From contig NW_026570332.1 in NCBI RefSeq assembly GCF_019649055.1, forward strand, positions 62,001-126,000: a stretch of DNA of 64,000 nucleotides. Direction: 5' to 3'. A program made the position numbers and the translations under genes. Source of the DNA: Paramacrobiotus metropolitanus (taxonomy: Eukaryota > Tardigrada > Eutardigrada > Parachela > Macrobiotidae). Numbering within the stretch: the first letter of the stretch is position 1; each line of letters opens with the position of its first letter. Of this stretch, positions 51,389 through 61,083 are shown piece by piece. The notes beneath the pieces were generated by a model. It did not search any database. It worked only from the letters and a program-made list of their open reading frames with translations, and had not been told where the DNA came from.

Positions 51389-51711
51389 TGAAGTACTGCC
51401 AGCACTGTGATTTGTGCGGACATTATTTCCGAGATTGTCAGTTTCGCGATAAACCGCGAAGTGAAAACCCGACATACCTAGCCTACCATGATCCAGAAAC
51501 TGGAAATCGGCGATATGCCGCTGATTTCTACCAGCGCCGTAGTGGTAGTCAGTCAGGAAGCGAACCTAATTCGCCGGTGAGGCAGAGAAGTAATTCCCGG
51601 CAAAGTACCGGCTCAGTAGAGGAGCGGATACGTCCGACGTCAGGATCACCGCTACCGGATAATAATCCGTTTTCTGGTTTGGCGGATCAGGAAAACGAGG
51701 AAGGGCGGTAA
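51358..51711 (+). pseudogene. nucleocapsid zinc knuckle
   Basis: Has one CCHC zinc knuckle, CQHCDLCGHYFRDC, with the exact C-x2-C-x4-H-x4-C spacing, followed by an R/S/Q-rich RNA-binding-type tail. It continues the gag coding sense in another frame. Confidence 0.85.
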
Positions 51712-51779
51712 ATTCCGGCTTTACCGACCCGATTCCGCCCAAACCGCCGGACAAAATCGAAATAATTACAATCAACGGA

Positions 51780-52643
51780 TTGCGAATAGTCGAACCTGAT
51801 GAATCATCGGATAGTAGCAATGCTACTATTAACTTCTGTACGGCCGTCATAAGTCACACTGAACCTAAACGCGCACACCCGCTAATGCTAAATGCATTTA
51901 TAAATGGGCGCGAAGCGCCGATAATGATTGATACTGGAGCTGAAACATCTCTGATTTCTAACGAATTTGCTAGTGAAATTAGCGCAGCTAAAGTACCGTT
52001 AATTAAAGCCTTGCATATCCGCGGAATCGGCGGAGTGCGTGGGTTTTTAGTTACTCACTATTGCCGTATTATTGTTAAAATTCGAGATTTCGAAGTAGTA
52101 CACTCAGTGTACATTAAACCTACAACCGACGATATCAAGGTTTTATTGGGGCAGGATTTCCTGCAAGAAACCTTTTACGCAGTTCGAAATAATAAACTGC
52201 GTTACTTGGAATATCAGCCGAGTAATAAACATGGAACTGTTATAATTAACAGACCAACGTCACCTGTAATTCAGGCAACGAAAACCATAGAAGTAATTGA
52301 TCTCACAGGATCCGCAAAAGCGGATACGTCAGAGAGCGAAAATACCGTAGAAACTTTACTGTTTAATGGTGATGTTTCCAAACCGGAAGATAGTGTAATC
52401 TTCCCGATACCCGTGGCAACAGAAGGGATTGATGATACTGTAGAAAAGTTACAGTCAGAGGAAGTTACCGCATCGAATGGGAGCAAAGTCTTCCCGATAA
52501 CCGTGGCAAATGCTACAATAAATAGTGCAACACAGCCAAAAGGAATCCCCAACCGTAAATCGGTACTAAAAAACCGGGAAAATACGATTGCCAGCGAAGA
52601 CTACGTTTCGCCGCCTTTGGGGCGAGTATCGGGTGCTGGTTAA
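51780..52643 (+). pseudogene. retropepsin-type protease and start of spacer
   Basis: The active site is MIDTGAETSLIS (D-T-G), with the flap/helix region IRGIGGVRGF and a C-terminal VLLGQDFL (the family's ILG-x-D-F/W). It is a single-domain, presumably dimeric, aspartic protease that would mature Gag and Pol. The C-terminal ~130 residues are acidic and repeat a phrase (VFPITVA, IFPIPVATEG), with no known fold. Confidence 0.85.
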
Positions 52644-53034
52644 AGAAATCCAGGATTTAATCAAAGCAAAGGAAGACGGTATGAACGTCATGTACCTATT
52701 CATGGATGATGAAACACCCGTACCAGGGATTGATTCTGCAAAGGCAGAAGAGATCGTTCGTAATTTAGCCAAACAGTACAAATCGGAATATCTCGCTTTG
52801 GAGGAGAAACAGCGTCATTTGAGTGAGATATTTAGGTATTTTAAAATACCGTTGCCGTATGTACTACGTACATCTTTGCGAATATTAGCACAATTGACAC
52901 GGCGTCAATTGCCCGTATTGCCGTATCAATTAGCGGAATGTAAACCGCTGAATAATTTCGCAAACGAAACAATTCCTAAAACACTTGCGAACCATAATCG
53001 GTCAGTAAGTTTTGCGCCGATGGCGCGTCGTTGA
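52588..53034 (+). pseudogene. unrecognised spacer ORF between protease and RT
   Basis: Roughly 145 residues, charged and helical (IQDLIKAKEDGMNV, AKAEEIVRNLAKQYKSEYL). No family is recognised. Most Gypsy elements have little or nothing here, so this ~0.5-0.9 kb spacer is an addition peculiar to this element or its relatives. Confidence 0.5.
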
Positions 53035-53569
53035 ATTTATGATAGATGATTCGCCTACCGTAGTGAGAAAAACTCTTGATACTGCCGCTACTAATGAAAC
53101 TAATAATAATTTAATTAATCAAGCTAGCATCGAAGTAGTACCGGATCCTAATAAACTAATTATCGTAAATGCAGAATTGGTAGGGCCCACTGATTCTGCC
53201 GTGATCACTAACGGATCTCCGACTTGGGAATTTTCCGAGTCCCCGAATATTAATCCCACTTACCGCGGTACACGCGCTAAGCCTATTAAAGTCTTCGCCG
53301 GCGATAAATTACTAATTAATCCGGGTACTAATTGGGCGACAGTGAATGTCCATTTCGATGCAGACGAGCAGTTCGATACCGATAAATTTTTATTTCTTCC
53401 AAGTCCGCACCTGTATATGGAGCGGCGGATAAAACCGATGGAAGGAGTGGTTAAACCACTGAACAATAAATTTGATATGGTATTCGTTAATTTTCAACAC
53501 CAGCGGCAGTCCATTAAGAAAGGCCAATTTATTGGCTATCTAGAACCGTACGAGGAAATTCCGAGATAA
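53012..53569 (+). pseudogene. Pol linker upstream of RT
   Basis: Beta-rich segment with YRGTRAKPIKVFAGDKLLI, LYMERRIKPMEGVVKPL and VNFQHQRQSIKKGQFIG. This resembles the beta-barrel linker that many Ty3/Gypsy polyproteins have between protease and RT (pattern of N-x-x-x-x-x-x-x-K-G-x-x-I/L-G). It ends with a stop at 53567-53569 shortly before the RT part. Confidence 0.65.
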
Positions 53570-53589
53570 ATATTCAAATTAATGCCACA

Positions 53590-54187
53590 ATGTTGGCTGA
53601 GATGACTCAAGAGGAACAGGAAACTGTTAAAAAAGCCGTTGATGAATTGAAAATCAATCCTAATTTAACCGAACAAGAAATTCGGAAATCAAGGAAATTT
53701 TTCTCGAATATCCCGGCTTATTTGCCACAAAACTCGTCCATTTGGCGATGTACAAATCGTGAAACACCAGATAGATACCGGTGATACTCCGCCAATAAAA
53801 TCTAAACCGCACAGGACTTCGTGGCGAGGCCGCGAAATTATCCAGGAGCATGTCAACGACATGTTAACAAAGGGAATAATTCGTAAATCGAATTCACCGT
53901 GGTGCTTCCCTGTCGTATTAGCAAGTAAGAAAAATCCCGATGGGACGATCGGTACGCGATTCTGCGTAAATTATATAAAGTTAAACGACGCTACTAAAAG
54001 AACAATTATCCGCTTCCCAATCCAGATGAGCTTCTACAAGCTGTCGCGGATAATAAATATTATTGTGGATTTGACTGCAATGCAGGATTCTGGCAAGTGC
54101 AAATGCACGAGAATTCCATTGAAAAAACTGCGTTTATTACGCAGGATGGACTTTACGAATTTTACGAATGCCGTTCGGTGTCTGTAA
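53590..54187 (+). pseudogene. reverse transcriptase, N-terminal part, several frameshifts
   Basis: The RT fingers region is split over at least three frames. The helical lead-in lies at 53590-53700. HQIDTGDTPPI and SNSPWCFPVVLASKKNPDG (RT motif region 1-2) lie in the 53759 frame. The palm part, including the first catalytic aspartate region, lies in another frame between about 54010 and 54165. None of these breaks contains extra sequence; they are small indels. The product cannot be made as the sequence stands. Confidence 0.85.
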
Positions 54188-56060
54188 TGGCCCTGCAACG
54201 TTTCAGGAAGCCATGAATAGGACGTTATCGGACGTTCATAGCGAAAATATTTTTGCTTATTTAGACGACATTATCGCCGCCGCCAAAGACTTCGAAGACC
54301 TTAAACGTAAAATACGTTTAATGTGTGAGTGTCTTTTAAAGACAGGTTTCACGCTGAAACCGAGTAAGTGCCATATTGGCGAGACAGAATTGCACTTCCT
54401 CGGACATATCGTGTCCAAGGATGGGATAAAAACTGATCCCGATAAAATAGCGGCTATAGAAAAATACCCAAAGCCAGAGACAGAGAAGGATCTAAGATCT
54501 TTTCTCGGACTTTGCAATTATTATCGTAAGTTCGTCAAAGACTTTGCCGGTAGAACGCGCCGTTTATACGGCCTATTAAAAGGAGAAATTGATGTAAAAT
54601 CAAATTGGACCGCAGATCACGATGGTGAATTTGCTGATTTAAAATCGGCATTAATTAACGCGCCAGTATTGGCGAAATTTGATCCCAGTAAACCAACCGT
54701 AATTGAGTGCGATGCATCGACAATAGGAATCGGTGCAATATTACACCAAGATGGACATCCGATTATATATGCGAGCAAATTGCTCACCGATGCTGAAAAG
54801 AAATATCCAATTACAGAATTAGAATGTATGGCAGTAGTCTTTGCGTGTCGGAAATTTCGACACTTCATTGAGTACTCACACTTTTCGGTACAGACCGACC
54901 ATCAAGCTTTAACGAATTTATTGCGATCGGTTTCCCGCAAAGAGGGATTAAACGGCCGATTAACGCGTTGGGCACTTCAGCTCAGCAGTCATAAAATGAC
55001 TATTTTATATAGGCCGGGAAAACAATGTGATAACGCTGACGCGTTGAGTAGGCACCCGGTAGGAGAGGCTACAGAATGCCCAGACGATGACTGGGATGAG
55101 TTTAAAGACTCAAAATTCAGTACTCCGTCCATTCGTGTAGTAACGATAAGGGACGGAGCCGACCATGAAGAAGGGGAGGACAATTTCAAGTTCTACAGAG
55201 TAGAACAGGAAAAAGATCCGAATATCGAACGCATAATACATGCGCTAGAAGGACGCGTAGAAAGCGTACACTTACTAAAGCGACCCGGTTATTCCGGCTA
55301 CGAATTATGGAATGGTGTACTATATAAGATTTCAGAAAAAGACGGTCGAATTAATCGCCGTTTTGTGGTGCCAAAGCACATGCGAGTGGATATCATGCAT
55401 GCCATGCATGATGCACCGGCTAGCGGTCACTTAGGCCGCGCTAAAACTTATCAGGCGATAGCCTTGCGGTATTTCTGGGAGAATATGGTCTCCCAAATAA
55501 TTAAATACGTCGATCACTGCTTTGCATGCCAGCATCGCAAGACATTGCGCAAAGCGCCACCCGGTAAATTACAGCAAATCGCTATCGGCGAACCCTGGTT
55601 CAGAATGCAGGTAGATTTGAAAGGGCCATTGCCCAAGACAGCACGTGGAAACACGTATATTGCCGTAGCAATAGACGAACTCACGAAATTCGTGATTGCG
55701 AAACCGATACCAGACGCAAAAGCGGAAACCGTAGCAAATTTTTTAATTTACGATGTGTTCCTACCGTATGGAACACCGCAGATATTAAACACTGATAGGG
55801 GTACGCACTTCCATAATTATTTATTGGAAGCAATAAATAAACGTTTGCGAATACAGCATCATTTTGGTGCTGCGTACCATCCGATTGGACGAGGACTTGT
55901 CGAACGACAAATGCAGACGATAGCCGATTCACTCGCGATGTACGCCAGTGATGGTCGGGAACGTAACTGGGACAAAGTCCTTCCTTTCGTAATCGCCGGA
56001 AAAAAATCGTGTAGCAAACAAAACGACGAATATGTCGCCGTATTTTATGCTATACGGTAG
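54168..56060 (+). pseudogene. RT-RNase H-integrase
   Basis: The longest intact piece, 630 codons. RT: MPFGVCNGPATFQEAMN and the catalytic FAYLDDIIA, then HFLGHIVSKDGI and LGLCNYYRKFV. RNase H: VIECDASTIGIGA and VQTDHQAL. Integrase: HHCC zinc domain (HDAPASGHLG, CFACQHRK), then the core with QVDLKGP, NTDRGTHFHN and GLVERQMQ carrying the D, D, E residues. Gypsy integrases usually read N-G-x-x-E-R-x-N at the last motif; here GRGLVERQ. The frame is lost at 55999-56006, where a run of seven A replaces the five seen in the inverted copy at 63.6 kb. Confidence 0.95.
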
Positions 56061-56487
56061 AGAGCAGGTTATTCCTGCAGACACCGAAACTAAGACAAAT
56101 TTGCCGTCTGATCACGCGACAATTCGCGAATACATGGAGGAGCTGCGCTACAATTTAAATCGCGCTCATGACATAGCCGAGTTACATATTCGTAACGAAT
56201 TTGAAAAGAACGCCGAGCGATTCGACAAAGGTCGATCAGAAGATACTTTCAATATTGGAGATTTAGTGATGTTAAAAATAGAAAAAAAGAAAGGTGAGAC
56301 GGAGTCATTTCGTCGCAGGTTCGAAATCGAACCGTGGGAAATTATAGGATTCCCATACACTAACGCTGTCGAATTGAAGAAAATAAACTCCGATAAATCG
56401 GAGGAAATCCGTATAGTAAATTGCGAACGCATAAAGCCATACAGGACGACAGAAGAGGACCGGAAAAATGAAAACCCTATTAATTAG
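56032..56487 (+). pseudogene. integrase C-terminal domain
   Basis: Continues integrase: SPYFMLYGREQVIPADTE, then NIGDLVMLKIEKKKG and RRRFEIEPWEIIGFPYT, the basic DNA-binding barrel (GPY/F-like region). The inverted copy B carries the same protein uninterrupted. Here the frame breaks again at about 56470 in an A run that is one longer than in copy B. Confidence 0.9.
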
Positions 56488-56800
56488 GGACCTTTTGGAA
56501 AATAATAATTTAAAGGAAATCCCCGATAATCAGGTGGTCTTGGCAGATAGTTCTGCCGCTAATATTCCCGCTACCGACGTGGTCCGTACCTCTGCAGAAA
56601 TTGCTGCCGACAATCCCCTCGTACCTGATTCAGAAGAGTGGGAAACAGAGAATGATGACGAAAATAATACTAAGCACAATAGCGCTAATAAACCAGTGCC
56701 AAAAAAGCGATTTTTGCTTAAGCTACGCAAAAGCGCTAATGGATACACAAGAGTTAATCGTGTAGTTATTGAGCTACCGTACAAAGTACGCAAAGAATAA
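56468..56800 (+). pseudogene. C-terminal tail of Pol
   Basis: In copy B this segment is fused in frame to integrase, so it is the Pol C-terminus: LLIRDLLENNN, then an acidic part (SEEWETENDDENN) and a basic end (KKRFLLKLRKSANGYTRV). No chromodomain is present, so the element is not a classical chromovirus. It ends at TAA 56798-56800. Confidence 0.75.
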
Positions 56801-56928
56801 AATGACAAATTAGAACGATCGTTTTAATTATAGGATGTTGAAGCACGATAGAAAGCGAAGCTTAATTAAAATACCGTACAAAATCCACAATTAGATTGTG
56901 TATTTTTCCATTGCAGATATTTCCCGCA

Positions 56929-57420
56929 ATGGACCGCGATCAGCGACCGAACCGACCGGTTGGCAGAGGTAATCCTCGATTCTTCGCCCCACCCGTAGCG
57001 GGAAATCAAGCATACCGCCCGATACAGCGATTCGCTGCCCCGAGTGTCCAGAACGCTCAAAGCGCCGGTAATTTGCCCAATGTGGCACCAGAAGTGATTC
57101 CAGTGACTATGTCACGTAGCACGCAAACTGATCCAGTAATAGTGGCATCGTATGCCGAATACGAGCTATTGTTGCGTAGTAATCGGGAACGCGACTTGGC
57201 ATCATACAGACACTCATTGGCAGCGACTGCTGCCCAACCAGAGGAAATAGCTGCAGTTGATCAACTGCATATTACTCCGCCAGCAGAAAGAGTGGCAAAG
57301 GCCATGATAGCGCGTGCAAAGGCACAGAGTGATGCGGCGGAAGCTTCAAAAGAAATTGAAGAAGTGCCGTACGAATCAATTGTAAAGAAACCTATTAAAT
57401 CGCCTGCAAAGCAGGAGTAG
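56929..57420 (+). CDS. ORF3, first piece: disordered N-terminus
   Basis: Starts at ATG 56929, 13 bases after a splice-acceptor-like TTTTTCCATTGCAG. Proline/arginine-rich and disordered at first, then MSRSTQTDPVIV and a short helical part (AEYELLLRSNRERDL, AERVAKAMIARAKAQSDA). No match to env: no signal peptide, no membrane anchor, no cysteine pattern. It is followed 9 bp later by the next piece in another frame. Confidence 0.6.
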   Translation: MDRDQRPNRPVGRGNPRFFAPPVAGNQAYRPIQRFAAPSVQNAQSAGNLPNVAPEVIPVTMSRSTQTDPVIVASYAEYELLLRSNRERDLASYRHSLAATAAQPEEIAAVDQLHITPPAERVAKAMIARAKAQSDAAEASKEIEEVPYESIVKKPIKSPAKQE

Positions 57421-57428
57421 AAACGGCG

Positions 57429-57725
57429 TTGAAGGCAAACCCTAAGCGAAGCAGATCACCGAAACCACCGGCAGATGCCGACGAGCGATTAGCAAAGCTA
57501 ATCGCCGACCACGAGCAACAAGAGGCCAGAGATAGGCAGCGTTGGGGACAGTCCTTCATAATGGAAGGTCCGTTCGCCCCGACGAAAACAGACGCCCCTA
57601 ATGGGAAAGAACTTCGAGTAGTTACGATACCGCAGCACGTGTATAATACACCACAAGTCTTAACGCAGATAAGGCCACAGTTGCAAGTGCAACCGCCCCG
57701 GCGTTCTGGAAAGAGACTGGTTTAA
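57429..57725 (+). CDS. ORF3, second piece
   Basis: Basic then helical (PKRSRSPKPPADADERL, KLIADHEQQEARDRQRW), then a more hydrophobic part (LRVVTIPQHVYNTPQVL). The frame is one base back from the previous piece. Not recognised. Probably one protein with its neighbours, broken by small indels. Confidence 0.5.
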   Translation: MKANPKRSRSPKPPADADERLAKLIADHEQQEARDRQRWGQSFIMEGPFAPTKTDAPNGKELRVVTIPQHVYNTPQVLTQIRPQLQVQPPRRSGKRLV

Positions 57726-57754
57726 AGCCAGCCGTAATTAGATTCCCTACTCCT

Positions 57755-58408
57755 ATGGGAGTTGTCCAAGCGCCGGTCGAACACCAACAACCGGCTGGGA
57801 CCTTAAAAAGGGGTACGAACCCGGTCAGAATTAAGGAGGAACAGAGTTATATAATCCCGAAATTATCGGGAACGCGTACTCCGTCGCCAGCTACTAGCAC
57901 AGTATCCTACAGGACACATCCGCATCGAGTGCAAAGCACAACCTCACCAGGTGAGGAAGAAAAGAAGCGGAAATTAGTGGAGGAAAAAGAGGAAATCACA
58001 CGAAAAGTCGTGCAAGTAAGGGAGCGGCTGAGACATCAGCCGTCGTCATCAGAAGACGAAGAACATTCCCGTCTCGTGATCGACGAGACCCGCAGCGATC
58101 AGGCACAGAAAGGTAGTGAAGAGGACTTGATTAAGTTCTCTAGCGAGTCAAATGGTCGGAATAACTCGCCGGAAATTCCGGAACCCTTACCGAATGTCAG
58201 TTTACCATCACCAGCAAAGACTGGGCGATCACAACCGCCGAAACCGGTGACCAGTGAACAGATAGCACATATTACAACGTTGACATTGGACATTATAAAT
58301 AATGTCCGGAAGAAGGATAAGATGGCAGCACCGGTCCATTTGCTACAGAGATACAGGCAGATTATGGCCCTCGACAAATTGACGCCGAGGAATACGCATC
58401 TGCCGTGA
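57755..58408 (+). CDS. ORF3, third piece: linker and start of a winged-helix-like unit
   Basis: A K/E-rich helix (KKRKLVEEKEEITRKVVQ), acidic serine clusters (PSSSEDEEH) and then TSEQIAHITTLTLDIINNV followed by VHLLQRYRQIM. The last part, continued in another frame just before 58405, has the helix pattern of a winged-helix domain and may be the first of several in ORF3. Confidence 0.5.
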   Translation: MGVVQAPVEHQQPAGTLKRGTNPVRIKEEQSYIIPKLSGTRTPSPATSTVSYRTHPHRVQSTTSPGEEEKKRKLVEEKEEITRKVVQVRERLRHQPSSSEDEEHSRLVIDETRSDQAQKGSEEDLIKFSSESNGRNNSPEIPEPLPNVSLPSPAKTGRSQPPKPVTSEQIAHITTLTLDIINNVRKKDKMAAPVHLLQRYRQIMALDKLTPRNTHLP

Positions 58409-58773
58409 AGGTAGCCTCAGAGCGTGGTACGTTGGTGGAAGTTTACGAGAATTGGTCACCAACAATGAAGTATGCGATAACCGCAAGCCGTAAAAGTCGA
58501 TATGTCGACATGCGAGTTAATAACATGCAGGAAATGGTAGAAGCAGTGGCAATAGCCATTAGGGACATCCACAATGTTCGTGGATCAACCATCGATGAAA
58601 TTGTTAGGTATATGTACCTAACTATGCCGTTAGACTCGGTTAATCCCGAACAGCGCTATTCAGATGTCACTACCGCTGTTAATGAGGCAATCGCCACAGG
58701 AATAATCGTAGACGCAGCATTAGAAGGGAATAGTGGGCGCTATGCGCTAGTGAAACTAATCGTAAAAGGATAG
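58405..58773 (+). CDS. ORF3, fourth piece: linker-histone-like winged helix
   Basis: After ASERGTLVEVYENW (end of the previous unit) comes a ~75-residue domain: MQEMVEAVAIAIRDI, GSTIDEIVRYMYLT, YSDVTTAVNEAIATGIIV, GNSGRYALVKL. Helix order and the closing G-x-(I/L)-x...G-x-(Y/F)-x-L hairpin follow the H1/H5 globular domain (winged helix that binds the nucleosome dyad in linker histones). The call rests on pattern, not on a profile search. DNA or nucleosome binding is inference. Confidence 0.6.
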   Translation: MKVASERGTLVEVYENWSPTMKYAITASRKSRYVDMRVNNMQEMVEAVAIAIRDIHNVRGSTIDEIVRYMYLTMPLDSVNPEQRYSDVTTAVNEAIATGIIVDAALEGNSGRYALVKLIVKG

Positions 58774-58871
58774 CCGAATTAACCGGCCAACACGTAGAGG
58801 AAGTACCATATTCACCCGCGAAGCGCGTTCCATTCGGGCGAAGGCCTATAGCCCTAGATGAACAAAAAACT

Positions 58872-59369
58872 TTGTTGGCACAACCATCGCGTAATGATTT
58901 GGCAATAGCCATATATAAAATTGAGCAGAGAGGGGAAAATCCCACAGCACAGCGGATAAGCGAGTATTTCGGCACTTATCAACCGTACGCTGTGCAGTCT
59001 ATGATTCGTGCGATGTACGAAGCTTCACAAATAACCCGTCGTTATAATGGCGAAACTTCGCCGTCCTATTATTTTGGTCGTAAAGGACTGTCCTTTCTGC
59101 AGCGAGTGCAATTCGAGAAAGTCCCCCAGTGGGATGAAATCGTTATAAAAACGATTGCAGAAATTGCCGACCCTTCGGGATCGTCGCCTGACGAAATCAT
59201 ACAGTATATTACCACTGTATGTCCAGCAATAGCTGACCAAGTGGACGATGCTGTAACTCTAGCGATAAGCCGCTTAATTAGCGACCCGAGAATTATCGGG
59301 TTGAATGACCCGCATCGCGGGATGGTTTTATCCGTGGTGTTAGACCACGTTAGCGAAGAAGAGAATTAA
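58872..59369 (+). CDS. ORF3, fifth piece: two more winged-helix-like domains
   Basis: First unit: RNDLAIAIYKIEQRGENP, AQRISEYFGTY, YAVQSMIRAMYEASQI, SYYFGRKG. Second unit: WDEIVIKTIAEIADPSGSS, DEIIQYITTVCPAIAD, DDAVTLAISRLISD, IIGLND, GMVLSVVL. The second is H1-like (helix, G-S-S-x-x-x-I-x-x-Y-I, helix, hairpin); the first resembles generic winged helices. It ends with an acidic SEEEN and TAA. With the pieces before it, ORF3 would carry about four such units. Confidence 0.6.
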   Translation: MLAQPSRNDLAIAIYKIEQRGENPTAQRISEYFGTYQPYAVQSMIRAMYEASQITRRYNGETSPSYYFGRKGLSFLQRVQFEKVPQWDEIVIKTIAEIADPSGSSPDEIIQYITTVCPAIADQVDDAVTLAISRLISDPRIIGLNDPHRGMVLSVVLDHVSEEEN

Positions 59370-59475
59370 TCCAATTTTACAGTATCTCCGAGGTGGTTAG
59401 ATGCGTATACTACGCAATAATATTAAAAACGCCTTAAATACTGCATAATTTAATTATTTTAAATTATTTGCAGAG
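59370..59475 (+). other. gap between ORF3 and ORF4 with acceptor-like site
   Basis: Holds TTTTAAATTATTTGCAG ending at 59473, three bases before the ORF4 ATG at 59476. It would serve as a 3' splice site for a subgenomic ORF4 message. Confidence 0.5.
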
Positions 59476-60633
59476 ATGGAGGAATTACCGTACGCCTATG
59501 CGCCAATGCGCTCCTGCAATCGCTGTTTAAATAATACGAATAACCGTAAATGCGTGGAATGCACGCTGGGACCCAACTACCGATCGGATAATCCGCAAGT
59601 CGTTGTCTCCCGATTGTTTGACGAAGTACTCATGCGCAGCCTGGATGCGTATCGCACCATAACGCTGCCGGAGTATTGGACGGTAGTCTGTGCCACGCCA
59701 TATTACTATAATGGCATCTACAAGAGTGCCGTTAGGTTTATTGGCGATCAAGCTGATGAATGGTCGTGTGCGACACACCCGGAGAACTTCGGACGGAATA
59801 CCGCTAATCTGATGCAATGCATCGCTGCACCATCGAATCAGGTAACTATTCCAGTGAACAGTACCTGTGGGAATTTTGAGATATTCCCGGTCAATACGGG
59901 TATTCAATATTCCTCGAATAGAGATAATTCTCATAATTTACAGAATTATCCGACGAGTGTCGGTGGACAGCAAATGCCGTCTCAACAACCAGCATACGGC
60001 CAATGGCAGCCGTCGGTTGTGTTTTCACCGCAACATCAGCAGCAAAGTCTGCCGGGATATCAGCCACAAATGCAGCAAACACAAACACCTATTCGTTATA
60101 CGAATATGGCGCTGCAAGTACCACCGGGCGCATTGCCTCCAGAGCATATTGCTCATCTTCAGCAGAGCCTCCCCAGCGGAAGCTACCAGTATGATCCAGA
60201 GACGAAAATGATAACTCCGTGTCCATGGCCAGCCGGGACAGCACCGAAAGAACCCCCACAGCGGCAAACTAATCCGCTGTTAGCGAATCTTCCGCCGCTG
60301 ACCAGGAAACCGCCAGTGAATCAACAACCGCCTTTACAATTGCTGCGAGTGCAGCCTGTACCTGTAAGTGAACCAGTTTTCGATTCCGAGCCGAACTCAG
60401 GTGCTAGTCATTCTAGCAACACTAGCAATGCTAGTGGCAAAACTCGCCATAAAATTACTTACAATTTACCGAATGTGGGGAAAACCCCAGATAATTCTTT
60501 TGAAGAAGGCGATATTATGCCCGGTAAGCTGAATGCAGCTGTTAAATTTCAGAGGAAGAAGGCAGCAATTGGAACATCCGCGCAACGCGCGATAAATCAA
60601 CACCGTATAAACCGGATGCATCTGTGTTGGTGA
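59476..60633 (+). CDS. ORF4, first piece: zinc-binding N-terminus and P/Q-rich body
   Basis: An intact 385-codon frame. Residues 14-29 hold CNRCLNNTNNRKCVEC, a C-x2-C-x8-C-x2-C arrangement fit for a zinc site. A ~100-residue folded-looking part follows (VVVSRLFDEVLMRSLDAY, TITLPEYWTVVC, SAVRFIGDQADEW). From about residue 150 it is rich in Q and P (MPSQQPAYGQWQP, LPPLTRKPPVNQQPP). No signal peptide or membrane segment, so not an envelope protein. The function is unknown. Confidence 0.65.
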   Translation: MEELPYAYAPMRSCNRCLNNTNNRKCVECTLGPNYRSDNPQVVVSRLFDEVLMRSLDAYRTITLPEYWTVVCATPYYYNGIYKSAVRFIGDQADEWSCATHPENFGRNTANLMQCIAAPSNQVTIPVNSTCGNFEIFPVNTGIQYSSNRDNSHNLQNYPTSVGGQQMPSQQPAYGQWQPSVVFSPQHQQQSLPGYQPQMQQTQTPIRYTNMALQVPPGALPPEHIAHLQQSLPSGSYQYDPETKMITPCPWPAGTAPKEPPQRQTNPLLANLPPLTRKPPVNQQPPLQLLRVQPVPVSEPVFDSEPNSGASHSSNTSNASGKTRHKITYNLPNVGKTPDNSFEEGDIMPGKLNAAVKFQRKKAAIGTSAQRAINQHRINRMHLCW

Positions 60634-60935
60634 TGCCTGAAAGGCAAACACATCCACAATACATCCGCCGCGATATCGACGTTATTCGTCGTGATTTGGA
60701 GTTATATGTGGATCGTGTTGTGTCAGTAATTGGCACAGTTAATACCGACCAAAGAGCCGAAATTGGCAAAGCCATTATTGACACTTTGGATTTACTCCAT
60801 ACTATCGGATATGATCTCCGTATTAAGAACTCGATCAATATGTATAAGATTGATCTGTTCCGTCAGATGGAGATTAGGCGATACGAAACGCCACGCCGTC
60901 ATGGACTGCGTAGCGCGCTGGATATTTCCAGCTGA
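60624..60935 (+). CDS. ORF4, second piece: helical
   Basis: Follows in the -1 frame: YIRRDIDVIRRDLELYVDRV, TDQRAEIGKAIIDTLDLLHTI, NMYKIDLFRQMEI. Mostly amphipathic helix. Probably the continuation of the ORF4 protein. Further coding-like sequence lies in another frame at about 60985-61130 (NPEEFLLQFILPDTDPAKFW). Confidence 0.5.
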   Translation: MLVMPERQTHPQYIRRDIDVIRRDLELYVDRVVSVIGTVNTDQRAEIGKAIIDTLDLLHTIGYDLRIKNSINMYKIDLFRQMEIRRYETPRRHGLRSALDISS

Positions 60936-61083
60936 AGGAGAAACTTATCGAAATTACCGTAGTAGATTGGGAATTAATTTCCCAGTTTAAAATCTTATAC
61001 ACCGAACAATCCGGAGGAATTTCTCCTGCAGTTCATCCTACCGGACACGGATCCAGCAAAGTTCTGGTTTTCTGCCGTGCCGC

